A DNA stretch of 62,091 bases from an uncultured Pseudomonadales bacterium (GTDB lineage Bacteria; Pseudomonadota; Gammaproteobacteria; Pseudomonadales; UBA7434): assembly GCA_905478995.1 (NCBI GenBank), contig CAJQKT010000013.1:1-62091 (forward strand), read 5' to 3'. The notes below the pieces were generated by a model, which was given only the letters and a program-made list of their open reading frames with translations, did no database searches and had not been told where the DNA came from. Positions 42,721 to 52,480 of the stretch are shown piece by piece. Both the position numbers and the translations under genes were made by a program. Numbering within the stretch: the first letter of the stretch is position 1; every line of letters begins with the position of its first letter.

Positions 42721-43899
42721 TTAGTCAGCAAGGCACAGCTTTTCGTACAGCTCGGCAATTTCCGTTGCGCTGGGTATACGAGGGTTATTGGCGGGCGAGC
42801 CTGATGCGAGAGCTTGCTCAGCCATTGTGTGGCGTAACGCTAAAAAACGTTGTAAATCAATGCCAAATGCTCTTGGCGAAGGCACCTTTAAATCTCTATT
42901 TAACGATTTGAGTTCGGTCAGTAGACGCTGGTTGGCCATGGCATCACTGTGCTCCTGGTTGGCCACGCCCATCGCCCTTGCGCACTGGGCAAAGCGTGAC
43001 GGAGCCCCAGGCAGCGAAAATTCGGTTACTAGCGGCAGCAGCATTGCGTTGCTTAAACCATGCGGGACATGAAAGTGTGCGCCAATGGGGCGACTCATGC
43101 CGTGCACCAATGCAACCGATGCATTAGAGAAAGCTACGCCGCCCAAATGCGCGCCGAGCAGCATGGCCGCGCGAGCTTCACGGTCGGCAGGGCAATTGAA
43201 GGCTTGTCGAAGATTCGGCGCGATAAGTCGAATAGCCGCAAGCGCTTGGATGTCGCTATAAGGATTGGCTTTTTTACTGACGTAAGCTTCGATGGCGTGA
43301 GTCAGTGCGTCAATGCCAGTATCGGCAGTGACGCGAGGCGGTGCTGAGAGCGTAAGTTCGTAATCGAGAATAGCAGCGACGGGCATAAAACCTAGCCCCA
43401 CGCACAATAACTTTTCATCACTGCTTTGCTCGCAGCCTGCATCGGTAATGACCGTGAAGCGAGTGGCTTCGGAGCCTGTGCCGGCGGTAGTGGGTATCGC
43501 AATGACGGGTAAGCCGGGTTCATCAACGATGCGCGGCACACAATAGTCACGCATTACCCCACCGTAGCGCGCTAGTATGGCTATGGCTTTGGCACTATCA
43601 ATCGCGCTACCACCGCCCAAGGCAATGAGGCAATCGTAACCGCCTCTTTGTACTTGGATGACGGCCGGTAAAATAGACGCCTCGGTGGGTTCTGCTTCGG
43701 TGTCGGTGAATACACCACAGCTCATCTGTCGCTTGGCAAGAATAGCTCGCACCTGCTCAACATAACCCAGCTGCAGCATCATCGGGTCACTAATAATGCA
43801 GGGCGCCATGCATTCAAATTGTTCTAGCACATCGGCCAGTCGTGCGATGGCGCCGGCGCCGGTTTCAATGCAGCGCGGCAGTGTTATGGTATGTGTCAT
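42721..43899 (-). CDS. Iron-containing alcohol dehydrogenase
   Basis: Group III (Fe) alcohol dehydrogenase of 392 aa. The nucleotide loop GGGSAIDSAKAIAIL (about 95-109), TTAGTGSEATRFTVI and the iron site LVHGMSRPIGAHFHVPHGLSNAMLLP, with its conserved histidines, are all intact. It oxidises primary alcohols or reduces aldehydes with NAD(P). A role behind AlkB (fatty alcohols) is possible but not shown. It stands 358 bases downstream of the GPH transporter on the same strand. Confidence 0.93.
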   Translation of the reverse strand: MTHTITLPRCIETGAGAIARLADVLEQFECMAPCIISDPMMLQLGYVEQVRAILAKRQMSCGVFTDTEAEPTEASILPAVIQVQRGGYDCLIALGGGSAIDSAKAIAILARYGGVMRDYCVPRIVDEPGLPVIAIPTTAGTGSEATRFTVITDAGCEQSSDEKLLCVGLGFMPVAAILDYELTLSAPPRVTADTGIDALTHAIEAYVSKKANPYSDIQALAAIRLIAPNLRQAFNCPADREARAAMLLGAHLGGVAFSNASVALVHGMSRPIGAHFHVPHGLSNAMLLPLVTEFSLPGAPSRFAQCARAMGVANQEHSDAMANQRLLTELKSLNRDLKVPSPRAFGIDLQRFLALRHTMAEQALASGSPANNPRIPSATEIAELYEKLCLAD

Positions 43900-44257
43900 G
43901 TCAATAGGATCCTATAAACCCTTATGGATGTTCGAACGTTGCGTTGGGTTCTATCAATCTTACCAAGCCTAGCGCCTGTTCACAGCCTGCGGCTTAAATT
44001 AAATAGGCTGTGGGCCGCGAAGCCACTCACTTATCGACAAGCACCTAGGGGCCGCGTGGGTGATGCGTGGCGATGGTTAGCTCGCCGCGCAAATCAAGGC
44101 ACTGCTATTACGAGCAGAATTAGAGGGCGGATAACTATATCGAGGCTAGCGCCCGTAAATTATTACCGGCTAGGCTGTCAATGATAACGCCATAAAATAA
44201 ACGAATACTTTCATAGCGAGTTTAGTCAATGGCATCATATTCAGCGCTTAACAGTTT
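43900..44257. other. Intergenic region with CACAGCC/GGCTGTG repeat
   Basis: About 360 bases without a supported gene. Inverted 7-bp arms CACAGCC (43981-43987) and GGCTGTG (44006-44012) surround an 18-base AT-rich loop. A plus-strand frame here is Arg/Leu-rich and has no motif. Confidence 0.4.
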
Positions 44258-45697
44258 TTAATGACTGGTATTAGGCGAGTCGCTAGATTCCTTTAACTCT
44301 CGTTTTTTTATGGCCTCTGAAATTTCTCGATGGCGTTGCGAAGTAAGTCGATAGCGGTGAGAAATTATTATTGTTGAGATAAAAAGAATCAGACTGATAG
44401 GCCCCGCTACTGTGGCCAAGCTATTTACTGCCTGCTGCGGCACATTTTCTGGTGAGGCTGCTTGAGGAAATTTAATGATGTCTAATGCGATTCCAGCTAA
44501 AAAACTGCCTAGCCCGTAGCTCGCTTTAGTGGCCAGAGAGCGAGCGGAAAAAAACAAGCCTTCATCTTTATGCCCGGTGATAAGGTAATGTTCGTCCACC
44601 ACATCTGACAGCATTGAGTCGAGCAGGATGATATAGGCAATAAAGAAGGCCTGCGAAATACCGTTCGTTATAAAAATAAATATTAAGCGTTCATTTAGAC
44701 TCATCTCAGGCAATATGCCTAATAAATATAAAATTGACGGGCTGACTGCAATCGTTGCCCCGACAACAACACATAGCGCTAAGGCATTTTTTTTGTCAAA
44801 TCGTCGTGATAATTTTTGTGCTGTTATCGATGCCAGGCTAATGCCGACAATAAGCGATAGAGATACCACAGCAAGATTGGCAGGCTCAAAGCCAAACACA
44901 TAGGTAGCCAAATAAATAAGTAAGGTTTGCACAAGCCCAGCTAGCGTATTAAAGGCAAGGCTAGTTGTAAAAATAATGCGGAATGATTGTTCTTTTAATA
45001 ATTTAAAAACCGCTATAAAGCCGAGAATAGGGTGCTCCTTATGGCGCAGCTTGGGTGTTTTCAATAAAGGTATTTGACTGCGGGTCGCATAAGTGGAGTA
45101 GAGCATGGCTGCAGTGGCCATGACGGCACAAAAGGCGCCAAAGTAGGGGTAGCTGGCAGCATTAAGCATGCCATTGCTATACGTTTCGGTGGCTGGAAAA
45201 AACACAGCAAAGCCAATCACCGAGGTTAATAAAACGCCGGCGTAGGTGAAGAAAACGCGAAATCCAATCAGTGATGTTTTTTCATGGTAATGGGTCACCA
45301 TCTCTGCGCCCAGTGATAGGTGGGGCACGAAAAATAAGGTCAGCATAATGCGCACAGTTATCGCGAACGTTAGCATCCACGCGAACAGTGCATGGCTTTC
45401 AAGCCCAGCTGGGGGAGTGAATAAGGCAATGATGGCAAAGCCAAAGGGTAGGGCGCCGGCTAACATGAAAGGGTGGCGGCGGCCCCAGCGCGATCGAAAG
45501 TCATCTGACCAGCGCCCCACCATGGGGTCTGTAAACGCGTCCACCACTAGTGCAATCAGTGCGGCACCGCCGGCAAGACTGCCGCTCAGGCCGAGTACTT
45601 GGTTGTAATAAAAAAACAAAAAGGTGCTGAAGGAGGCTTGCTTGATGCCATCGGATAATTGGCCGACGCCATAACCCAATTTGGTGCTGAATTGCAT
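44258..45697 (-). CDS. GPH (MelB) family sugar/cation symporter
   Basis: Twelve-helix MFS protein of 479 aa. The GPH pattern is clear: KLGYGVGQLSDG at the start, DAFTDPMVGRWSDDFRSRWGRRHPFMLAGALPFG in the first loop (D-P-x-x-G-x-x-S-D) and VDEHYLITGHKDEGLFFSARSL in the second half, as in GPH members. It cotransports a glycoside, polyol or small organic compound with Na+ or H+. It could supply the downstream ADH, PhyH and Gfo/Idh enzymes, which lie on the same strand after long gaps. Confidence 0.92.
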   Translation of the reverse strand: MQFSTKLGYGVGQLSDGIKQASFSTFLFFYYNQVLGLSGSLAGGAALIALVVDAFTDPMVGRWSDDFRSRWGRRHPFMLAGALPFGFAIIALFTPPAGLESHALFAWMLTFAITVRIMLTLFFVPHLSLGAEMVTHYHEKTSLIGFRVFFTYAGVLLTSVIGFAVFFPATETYSNGMLNAASYPYFGAFCAVMATAAMLYSTYATRSQIPLLKTPKLRHKEHPILGFIAVFKLLKEQSFRIIFTTSLAFNTLAGLVQTLLIYLATYVFGFEPANLAVVSLSLIVGISLASITAQKLSRRFDKKNALALCVVVGATIAVSPSILYLLGILPEMSLNERLIFIFITNGISQAFFIAYIILLDSMLSDVVDEHYLITGHKDEGLFFSARSLATKASYGLGSFLAGIALDIIKFPQAASPENVPQQAVNSLATVAGPISLILFISTIIISHRYRLTSQRHREISEAIKKRELKESSDSPNTSH

Positions 45698-45927
45698 GAG
45701 TTTAATCCATTACTTACGCCCATTATCCTTGAGCAAAATCAATCGAATGACATTCTCTATGATGATCAGATGTTGGAGGGCATTTGGTGTGATCCGATAG
45801 TAGAGTTATTGTGGCCTTTTTTGTCCGCTAAGACACGATTCGCAAGCGCTTAAAGCTTACCAAGATATGAAGTCTTGGGTGTGTCACTTGGGTGACTGCC
45901 AGTTACTCGTTAAATAGCCGATAGTTA

Positions 45928-46641
45928 TTAGGCGTTAGAGGGCTCTACCTCATTTTGTAATGCTTCTATGCTCGGTATAAAGTAGCGATCAGATTGCCCC
46001 AGAACAAGGCCTCTCTCATTCCAATTACGAAAAATTTTATTAATGCGTTGGCGCGACCCCATGCTGAGTCGAGCAAAGTCATTTTGACTAAGCTTGACGT
46101 TTAGGTAGGCGCCGCCGTCGGCTTTTTCGCCATATGCTTCAAGCAAAAAAATTATGCGCCCTGCGAGTCTAGCTTTGAGTGGATAAAATAACATGCCTGC
46201 AAGCAACTCATACATGCCGCGAGTATTTTCAATGTGGTCAGCGAGTATGGCGCGATACATAATCGGAAATTCTTTGCCAACGGCAAGCGTTACCGATCTG
46301 GGTATTTTAAGCACCCACGCTGATTCCTTAACTTGTGCGTTTAATACTCGGCCTGCATCACCGAATAAGCATCCCTCGCCAATCCACGTATCGCCCTCCC
46401 GATCGACAATTGCAAATTCATCACCAGCACTACTTGCAAGGCCAATGCGTACCCGGCCTGATAAGATACAGAAAATATGCGTGGTGGTGTCACCAATGTT
46501 GAAGATGAAGCTGCCTGTTACATGTTCATCAAGCTTGGCAGCCGATGCTAAAGTAGTTTTTGCTTCGTTGGGTAGGATTGAAAACCACGGTGAGCGATCA
46601 ACGATTGCATAGAAGTCAGGTTTGTTTGCGTCAAATACCAT
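45928..46641 (-). CDS. Crp/Fnr family transcriptional regulator
   Basis: Regulator of 237 aa with an N-terminal cyclic-nucleotide-binding domain (TGSFIFNIGDTTTHIFCILSGRVRIGLAS... DTWIGEGCLFGD) and a C-terminal winged helix LSQNDFARLSMGSRQRINKIFRNWNERGLV. No N-terminal Cys cluster is present, so it is not an O2-sensing Fnr. The GSRQR form of the recognition helix is typical of a lipid-metabolism-linked subgroup of Crp-like proteins in gammaproteobacteria. It is divergent from the acyl-CoA dehydrogenase genes and may control them. Confidence 0.9.
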   Translation of the reverse strand: MVFDANKPDFYAIVDRSPWFSILPNEAKTTLASAAKLDEHVTGSFIFNIGDTTTHIFCILSGRVRIGLASSAGDEFAIVDREGDTWIGEGCLFGDAGRVLNAQVKESAWVLKIPRSVTLAVGKEFPIMYRAILADHIENTRGMYELLAGMLFYPLKARLAGRIIFLLEAYGEKADGGAYLNVKLSQNDFARLSMGSRQRINKIFRNWNERGLVLGQSDRYFIPSIEALQNEVEPSNA

Positions 46642-46749
46642 GATGAGCTTTAGCGATCAGATTTTGGATGCGAAAGACTTAGCTTTGCTGTTTATATTCG
46701 CCTCAGTTTACCATACGTTTTGCAGCTACCTTGCGATTAATTAATGTTT

Positions 46750-47048
46750 GCATAAGGGTGTTCTGATTATTATGAAGCAACGGATTAATGTCACCTAGGC
46801 GTAGTTTCAGTCTTGTGGCTATCAAATGGAAATGAGCGCGCCCAATGCCGATGATATTGCACTGGCAAACGTTCAGAGTCCTCAAACCATAGAAGATTGT
46901 GCTCGTGAAGCTATGCAAATTTTGAGGCGCGGGTTACATGCGCGGTCATAAAGTCGAGCGTATTTATTGTGAGGTTAGAATCAATGCGATTGGCGACGGG
47001 TCGGGCGAGGTTATGAGAGGTCTTGCCGCGCGTCAATATGAGCTGTAA
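46750..47048 (+). pseudogene. Decayed C-terminus of an acyl-CoA dehydrogenase
   Basis: The region aligns with the last about 100 residues of the intact acyl-CoA dehydrogenase just downstream. MKQRINVT, then stops at two codons where the intact gene has Gln and Tyr, SAPNADDIALANVQSPQTIEDCAREAMQIL, a 2-base deletion shifting frame near 46925, then VERIY-EVRINAIG-GSGEVMRGLAARQYEL and TAA. Three or more disablements make it non-functional. It is a paralogous fragment, not a copy by recent duplication, since the sequences differ at many sites. Confidence 0.88.
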
Positions 47049-47123
47049 AAGGCATAGGTTTTTATCTATTGCATAGTATTTTTATTACTATATTTTTGGT
47101 TTATGGTCTAACAGGAGAGTAGA

Positions 47124-48296
47124 GTGTCGCTTGACTTTGATAGTGCTCGATTAGCTAACCCTCATTTAACGTCCGAACATGAGGAGTGGCGTACGCAATT
47201 ACGCCGATTTATTGACAAGGAGATTGCCCCTTTCGCCGAAGGCTGGGACGAAGCTGGCGCACTGCCTGATGAGCTGTGGGAAAAATGTGCCGAGGCAGGT
47301 ATTTTACAGGCGGGGTACCCCGAAGCATACGGTGGTATTTCCCAAGGGATTGATATTTGGCATTTAAATATATTGAACGAAGAGTTGTCGCGAGTCGCGG
47401 TCGGTGGCATGTCATCAACCCTGCTTGTTCATTCTATCGGCTTGCCGCCCGTTTTAAATTTTGGTTCAGAAGCCATGAAGCAAATGGTGGCGCCCGAAGT
47501 GCTCAGCGGTCGTGCGCGAATTTCACTAGCGATTACTGAGCCTGGTGCCGGTTCGGATGTAGCGCAAGTGAGTACCACGGCTGTGCGCGACGGCGATCAT
47601 TACGTGGTGAACGGTTCAAAAACTTATATTACCGGCGGTATGAAGGCTAATTGGTTTACTACGGCAGTGCGTACGGGTGAGGGCGCCGGTGGCGGCCTGT
47701 CGGTACTCTTAATTCCTGCGGATAGTCAAGGCGTCTCTCGTACATCGCTCGACCGCAAGCAGGGCTGGTGGTGTGGTGATACTGCAACAATTTACTTCGA
47801 CGACGTGCGCGTACCCGTTGAGAATATTATTGGTGAAGAAAATCGCGGCTTTAAAGTGATTTTAAAAAACTTCAATAGCGAGCGCCTTTCTATGGCTGCG
47901 GCTATGGAAGCCTATTCGCGTGTGTGCCTTGAAGAGGCTGTTAACTGGGCGCGCGAGCGTAAAACATTTGGGCAGCGCCTAGCCGATCATCAGGTGATTC
48001 GCCACAAAATTGCTGAGATGAAGCAGCGTATCAATGCAACGCAGGCCTACTTGCAAGTATGCTGTGTGCAAATGGTCAATGGTACGCCTAACGCGGGTGA
48101 TCTGGCGCTGCTTAAAGTACAGAGTAGTCAGACCATGGAGTTTTGCGCGCGTGAGGCGATGCAAATACTCGGCGGCATGGGTTATATGCGCGGTGGGAGA
48201 GTGGAGCGGATTTACCGAGAGGTTCGTGTAAATGCCATTGGTGGTGGCTCCGAAGAAATTATGCGCGATCTTGCATCGCGTCAATATGGATTATGA
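47124..48296 (+). CDS. Acyl-CoA dehydrogenase
   Basis: FAD flavoenzyme of 390 aa that introduces a trans-2,3 double bond in acyl-CoA. Visible: LAITEPGAGSDVAQVSTTAVRDGDHYVVNGSKTYITGG (flavin/substrate loops), NWARERKTFGQRLADHQVI, MQILGGMGYMRGGRVERIYREVRVNAIGGGSEEIMRDLA with the catalytic-region Glu in GGGSEE. Start is GTG with AGGAG ten bases before. A GST gene follows after 12 bases and a second dehydrogenase after that, forming an operon. Confidence 0.93.
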   Translation: MSLDFDSARLANPHLTSEHEEWRTQLRRFIDKEIAPFAEGWDEAGALPDELWEKCAEAGILQAGYPEAYGGISQGIDIWHLNILNEELSRVAVGGMSSTLLVHSIGLPPVLNFGSEAMKQMVAPEVLSGRARISLAITEPGAGSDVAQVSTTAVRDGDHYVVNGSKTYITGGMKANWFTTAVRTGEGAGGGLSVLLIPADSQGVSRTSLDRKQGWWCGDTATIYFDDVRVPVENIIGEENRGFKVILKNFNSERLSMAAAMEAYSRVCLEEAVNWARERKTFGQRLADHQVIRHKIAEMKQRINATQAYLQVCCVQMVNGTPNAGDLALLKVQSSQTMEFCAREAMQILGGMGYMRGGRVERIYREVRVNAIGGGSEEIMRDLASRQYGL

Positions 48297-48308
48297 GGTG
48301 ATTAATTA

Positions 48309-49022
48309 ATGCCAACTGACTTAGTGTTTGAAAAAGATAGTGAAGGAAAAATTATTACCACCAAGCCCACCCTGTGGCATTGCCACGGTTCGCGCTCACT
48401 GCGCCCATTATGGGCATTAGAAGAGATGGGCATTGATTACGACGTTGTGTCCATGCAGTTCCCCCCAAGAATTAATGAGCCCAATTATAAAGAGATGAAT
48501 GTTTTAGGTACTGTTCCGTACTTTATTGACGGCCAACAGCGCATGTCAGAATCAACCGGTATTTGTCACTACTTAGTAGAGCGCTATAATCATGCTGCGC
48601 TTAAGATAGACATTGATGATGCTGAATATGCGGATTATCTCAACTGGTTGTATATGAGCGATGCAACGCTCTTATTTCCGCAGACATTAGTTTTGCGATA
48701 TTCACTTTTCGAGCCGGCCGAGCGTCAATCGCCACAAGTGGCCGAAGACTACAAGAATTGGTTTTGGGCGCGCCTCAAGCGACTAGACCAGCATCTTGCC
48801 AGACACACGTATTTGTGTGGTAATCGTTTTACTATGGCTGATATTGCCGTAGGCTATGCATTGTATCTAGGCGTGACCAATGGACTCGAATCAGGTTATT
48901 CCGAAAGCATTAAAGGTTATTTGGCTCGCTTAATGGATCGCGAGGCCTTTAAGAAGTCTGCGGCTGTTGGGGAGAAACTGAGTCCCTTTGTTCATCCCGA
49001 ACTTTGGACAATGCGTAAATAA
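48309..49022 (+). CDS. Glutathione S-transferase family protein
   Basis: A protein of 237 aa with N-terminal thioredoxin-like domain (LWHCHGSRSLRPLWALEEMGIDYDV, cis-Pro in LGTVPYF, SESTGICHYL for glutathione binding) and the helical domain YLCGNRFTMADIAVGYALYLG. It likely conjugates glutathione to, or isomerises, an electrophilic intermediate. It is sandwiched between two acyl-CoA dehydrogenases, suggesting a role in that catabolic route. Confidence 0.9.
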   Translation: MPTDLVFEKDSEGKIITTKPTLWHCHGSRSLRPLWALEEMGIDYDVVSMQFPPRINEPNYKEMNVLGTVPYFIDGQQRMSESTGICHYLVERYNHAALKIDIDDAEYADYLNWLYMSDATLLFPQTLVLRYSLFEPAERQSPQVAEDYKNWFWARLKRLDQHLARHTYLCGNRFTMADIAVGYALYLGVTNGLESGYSESIKGYLARLMDREAFKKSAAVGEKLSPFVHPELWTMRK

Positions 49023-49059
49023 TGATACCCACTTTTTTATCGACTACTAGGTACCCTTT

Positions 49060-50217
49060 ATGAGGCTCACTAAAGAACATCAGGCTATTCGTGAAACGAT
49101 AGCGAAATTTATTGATAAAGAAATTAATCCTTACTGTGATGAATGGGAAGAGGCAGGGATTTTCCCTGCTCACGAGCTGTTTAAAAAAATGGGTGATGAA
49201 GGCTTGTTGGGTATTTGTAAGCCAGAAGCCTACGGTGGCATGGGCTTGGATTATAGCTATCAAATAGTTTTTTCTGAAGAGTTGGGTCGCATAGCGAGCG
49301 GTGGTGTGTCGATGGCGATCGGTGTCCAAACGGATATGGCCACTCCTGCGTTAGCTAACCATGGCAGTGATTATGTGCGTGAAGAGTTTCTCACCAAGGC
49401 GATTTCAGGTGAGGCGGTTTTTTCAATCGCTGTAAGCGAGCCACACGCTGGATCCGATGTTGCTGCCATTAAAACTGCGGCCGTGAAAGACGGTGATGAT
49501 TACATCATTAACGGCACTAAGATGTGGATTACCAATGCCACACAAGCCGACTACTTGTGTTTGCTGGCCGACACTGGCGGTGAAAATTCACATATGAGTA
49601 AATCGTTGATTGTTGTGCCTACTAACAGTGAAGGTATTTCTTTTTCGAAAAAGCTCAATAAGCTTGGTATGCGCTCATCGGATACTGCGCAAATATTTTT
49701 TGATGATGTGCGCGTGCCGCGAAAAAACCTTATTGGTGAGGAGGGCGCGGGTTTCATTTATCAAATGGAACAATTTCAGGAAGAGCGCTTATATGCAGCC
49801 GCAGGAAACTTAAAGGGTTTAGAGGCCTGCATCAACCAAACCATCGAGTACACCAGAGATCGCAAAGTCTTTAAAAAAGCAATACTGGATAATCAGGTTG
49901 TACATTTTCGTTTGGCCGAGTTACAAACCGAAATAGAATGCCTGCGAGCGTTAGTCTATTCGGCAGTGGAGGGTTATATAGACGGTGAAAACGTGACGAT
50001 GAAAGCTTCGATGGCAAAATTGAAGGCGGGGCGATTGTCTCGAGAAGTCACTGATGCTTGTTTGCAGTATTGGGGAGGAATGGGGTACATGTGGGATAAC
50101 CCTATTTCGCGAGCTTATCGCGATACTCGCTTATCCTCGATTGGAGGCGGCGCCGACGAGGTGATGCTGGGTATTATTTGTAAACTGATGGGTACGATGC
50201 CCAGCAGCAAAAAGTGA
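49060..50217 (+). CDS. Acyl-CoA dehydrogenase, second copy
   Basis: A protein of 385 aa of the same family but a different subgroup: SIAVSEPHAGSDVAAIKTAAVKDGDDYIINGTKMWITNA, YTRDRKVFKKAILDNQVVHFRLAELQTEIEC, and YWGGMGYMWDNPISRAYRDTRLSSIGGGADEVM with the GGGADE active-site loop. Probably acts on a different chain length or branched acyl-CoA than the first. Its stop region overlaps the next gene's possible GTG start. Confidence 0.93.
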   Translation: MRLTKEHQAIRETIAKFIDKEINPYCDEWEEAGIFPAHELFKKMGDEGLLGICKPEAYGGMGLDYSYQIVFSEELGRIASGGVSMAIGVQTDMATPALANHGSDYVREEFLTKAISGEAVFSIAVSEPHAGSDVAAIKTAAVKDGDDYIINGTKMWITNATQADYLCLLADTGGENSHMSKSLIVVPTNSEGISFSKKLNKLGMRSSDTAQIFFDDVRVPRKNLIGEEGAGFIYQMEQFQEERLYAAAGNLKGLEACINQTIEYTRDRKVFKKAILDNQVVHFRLAELQTEIECLRALVYSAVEGYIDGENVTMKASMAKLKAGRLSREVTDACLQYWGGMGYMWDNPISRAYRDTRLSSIGGGADEVMLGIICKLMGTMPSSKK

Positions 50218-50225
50218 TCAATTCA

Positions 50226-51305
50226 ATGAAATTAGTTAAAACGATAGCTTGCTTAATGGTCTCCTTTTTGGCGATTGCTTACACCGCGCTTGCCATAAGA
50301 TCGCCTATTGATGCGGTGCTTTGGCAGCCTGATTTAAATCCAGGATTAACCGGTGTTTATGCGCCAAACACGGCGCTGACTGAAGCTGACTTGGTGCTGC
50401 ACGATTATGGCCATGGCCCTGAGGATATCACTAAGGGACCTGATGGCTGGGTTTATACCGGTTATGAAGATGGTCGTGTGGTGCGTTTTGATCCGCGACA
50501 GCCAAAAGAATCAGTGGAGTTATTTACTAACACAGCCGGCAGGCCGTTAGGTTTGCAGTTTGATCAATCTAAAAATCTTATTGTTGCAGACGCCAAAAAA
50601 GGTTTGCTCTCGGTGTCACCCTCAGGGCAAATTACGGTTTTGGTCGATCAGCTAGACGGCGTGCCATTGCTGTTCGTGGATGACCTAGATATTGCTGATG
50701 ATGGGACAATCTGGTTTAGCGACGCTTCACGGCGGTTTGATTACCACAGTAACATCTATAATTTTTTAGAGGCTCGGTTTACCGGCCGCTTATTAAGTTA
50801 TTCGCCGCTTACTGGGCAAACCAAAGTCCATATGGACGATCTCTTTTTTGCTAACGGTGTGGCGCTAGGTCCGCAAGATCAGTTTGTCTTGATTAATGAA
50901 ACCGGTATGGCTCGCATACACAGACTGTGGCTCAAAGGCGAGAAGCGTGGTGAGCGAGATATATTTATTGATCAGTTGCCAGCATTGCCGGACAATCTTT
51001 CTTTTAATGACAGGGATAAATTCTGGGTGGCGCTCGTTTCTTTGCGGGATGCGCAATTTGAGAGCTGGGCAAGTAAAATCTGGTTGCGCAATATACTAGC
51101 CGGGTTGCCAGTCTCGGCATTTGATTCGATGACCCATTCGAAATTTGGTTTTGCGATTGCGCTTGATCTAGAAGGTAATGTCGTAGAGAGTTTACAGACC
51201 AGCGCCGGTTCTATTTATTCTATTACGAGTGTGAATCAATTGGATGACGATTTATATTTCGGCAGCTTGACGATGCCGGCTCTTTCGAGAATGAAAATAC
51301 GTTAG
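50226..51305 (+). CDS. Exported strictosidine synthase/SMP-30-like beta-propeller protein
   Basis: A protein of 359 aa with a signal peptide or N-terminal anchor (LVKTIACLMVSFLAIAYTALAI). Six-bladed propeller elements of the strictosidine synthase-like/APMAP group are present: GPEDITKGPDGWVYTGYEDGRVVRFD, FVDDLDIADDGTIWFSDAS, FFANGVALGPQDQFVLINETGMARIHRLWLKG, LPALPDNLSFNDRDKFWVAL. Bacterial members act as lactonases or related hydrolases. GTG 50214 overlaps the dehydrogenase stop; ATG 50226 lacks a clear ribosome-binding site, so the start is open. Confidence 0.8.
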   Translation: MKLVKTIACLMVSFLAIAYTALAIRSPIDAVLWQPDLNPGLTGVYAPNTALTEADLVLHDYGHGPEDITKGPDGWVYTGYEDGRVVRFDPRQPKESVELFTNTAGRPLGLQFDQSKNLIVADAKKGLLSVSPSGQITVLVDQLDGVPLLFVDDLDIADDGTIWFSDASRRFDYHSNIYNFLEARFTGRLLSYSPLTGQTKVHMDDLFFANGVALGPQDQFVLINETGMARIHRLWLKGEKRGERDIFIDQLPALPDNLSFNDRDKFWVALVSLRDAQFESWASKIWLRNILAGLPVSAFDSMTHSKFGFAIALDLEGNVVESLQTSAGSIYSITSVNQLDDDLYFGSLTMPALSRMKIR

Positions 51306-51442
51306 ATAAACAGGCAGCCACCGTTATCTAATTTTATGACTCAGTCTTTGTGTAGTCATTTGTGTGTTGTGTATCGCGTAGTGCCTAGTAATTGGCGCGA
51401 AATTTTTAGCATAGAGTATCATTCCATTTTTTGAGGTCAGCC

Positions 51443-52330
51443 ATGCAGCAGTCATCTCTACGAAGTATTATCTCTATTGTTATCGTTTTATTTTTGGCTG
51501 CGTTGCTCATCTTGGCTGGCAGTCAGGAAGCCGCCACGTTAGGCAAAGTGCCTATTTTTGCACTGTGTGTGGCGCTCGCGTTTATTATTCAGTGGTTGGC
51601 TTTTATTCCTGCCTTTATATGGCAGACCGAGCGATTTTACGATTTAACGGGAAGTCTAACTTATCTGACTGCGCTGGGCGCGGCGCTTTGGGCTGTTGAA
51701 GTGATTACTTTCAGGAGCCTGTTGCTAGCCTTATTAATTGCTATCTGGGCGGTTAGGCTAGGCAGCTTTTTGTTTTTGCGCGTTATGCAAGATCGTAAAG
51801 ATTCGCGTTTCGATGTAATCAAGACGAACGGTTTGCGGTTTTTTAATGCTTGGACTATTCAGGGTTTGTGGGTGTCGTTCACCGCCGCCGCGGCCTTGGT
51901 CGCCATGAGCTCAACACAGGTTGTGGATTTTGGCTGGCTGGGCACGATTGGGGTATTGCTATGGTTGGCAGGTTTCGCCATTGAAGTAGTAGCCGATCAT
52001 CAAAAGCGTGTGTTTAAAGGCAATCAAAAACAACAAGGGAGCCAGTCTCCCGAATTTATTACAACAGGTTTATGGGCGTATTCGCGACATCCCAATTACT
52101 TCGGCGAGATTTTATTGTGGTGTGGTGTCGCGTTAATAGCATTGCCAGTCTTATCCGGTTGGCAGTACATAACCTTACTCTCTCCATGCTTTGTTTATTT
52201 ATTGCTAACGCGTGTGAGCGGTATACCCCTGCTCGAGCGAGCCGCTGATAAGCGTTGGGGCGACAACGTGCAATACCAACAATACAAGGCCAGTACGCCG
52301 GTTTTAGTGCCGCAATTGACCGTTAAGTAG
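51443..52330 (+). CDS. DUF1295 / steroid 5-alpha-reductase-like membrane protein
   Basis: Integral membrane protein of 295 aa with about seven helices. The C-terminal motif GLWAYSRHPNYFGEILLWCGVALIALPVL is the conserved reductase/methyltransferase-like loop of DUF1295, and FAIEVVADHQKRVFKGN precedes it. Homologues are annotated as steroid 5-alpha-reductase-like. No direct substrate evidence. ATG 51443 is preceded by GAGGT; TTG 51431 is less likely. Confidence 0.88.
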   Translation: MQQSSLRSIISIVIVLFLAALLILAGSQEAATLGKVPIFALCVALAFIIQWLAFIPAFIWQTERFYDLTGSLTYLTALGAALWAVEVITFRSLLLALLIAIWAVRLGSFLFLRVMQDRKDSRFDVIKTNGLRFFNAWTIQGLWVSFTAAAALVAMSSTQVVDFGWLGTIGVLLWLAGFAIEVVADHQKRVFKGNQKQQGSQSPEFITTGLWAYSRHPNYFGEILLWCGVALIALPVLSGWQYITLLSPCFVYLLLTRVSGIPLLERAADKRWGDNVQYQQYKASTPVLVPQLTVK

Positions 52331-52480
52331 AATGATATTAAACCTATGCCGCTACGTCATGCTGCATGCCCGCGAAGCGATAGGGGGACGTCTAAGCGTT
52401 GCCTTTTTTTCGCGTGTAACGCAAACTTAGCTGGCTGAATCTATTCAATATTAAAAATATAAAAAGAAAGGGGCGAAGCT

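Noticed and set aside
43924-44184. Plus-strand Arg-rich frame between ADH and GPH genes
   Set aside because: Composition follows the inverted repeat; no homologous motif.
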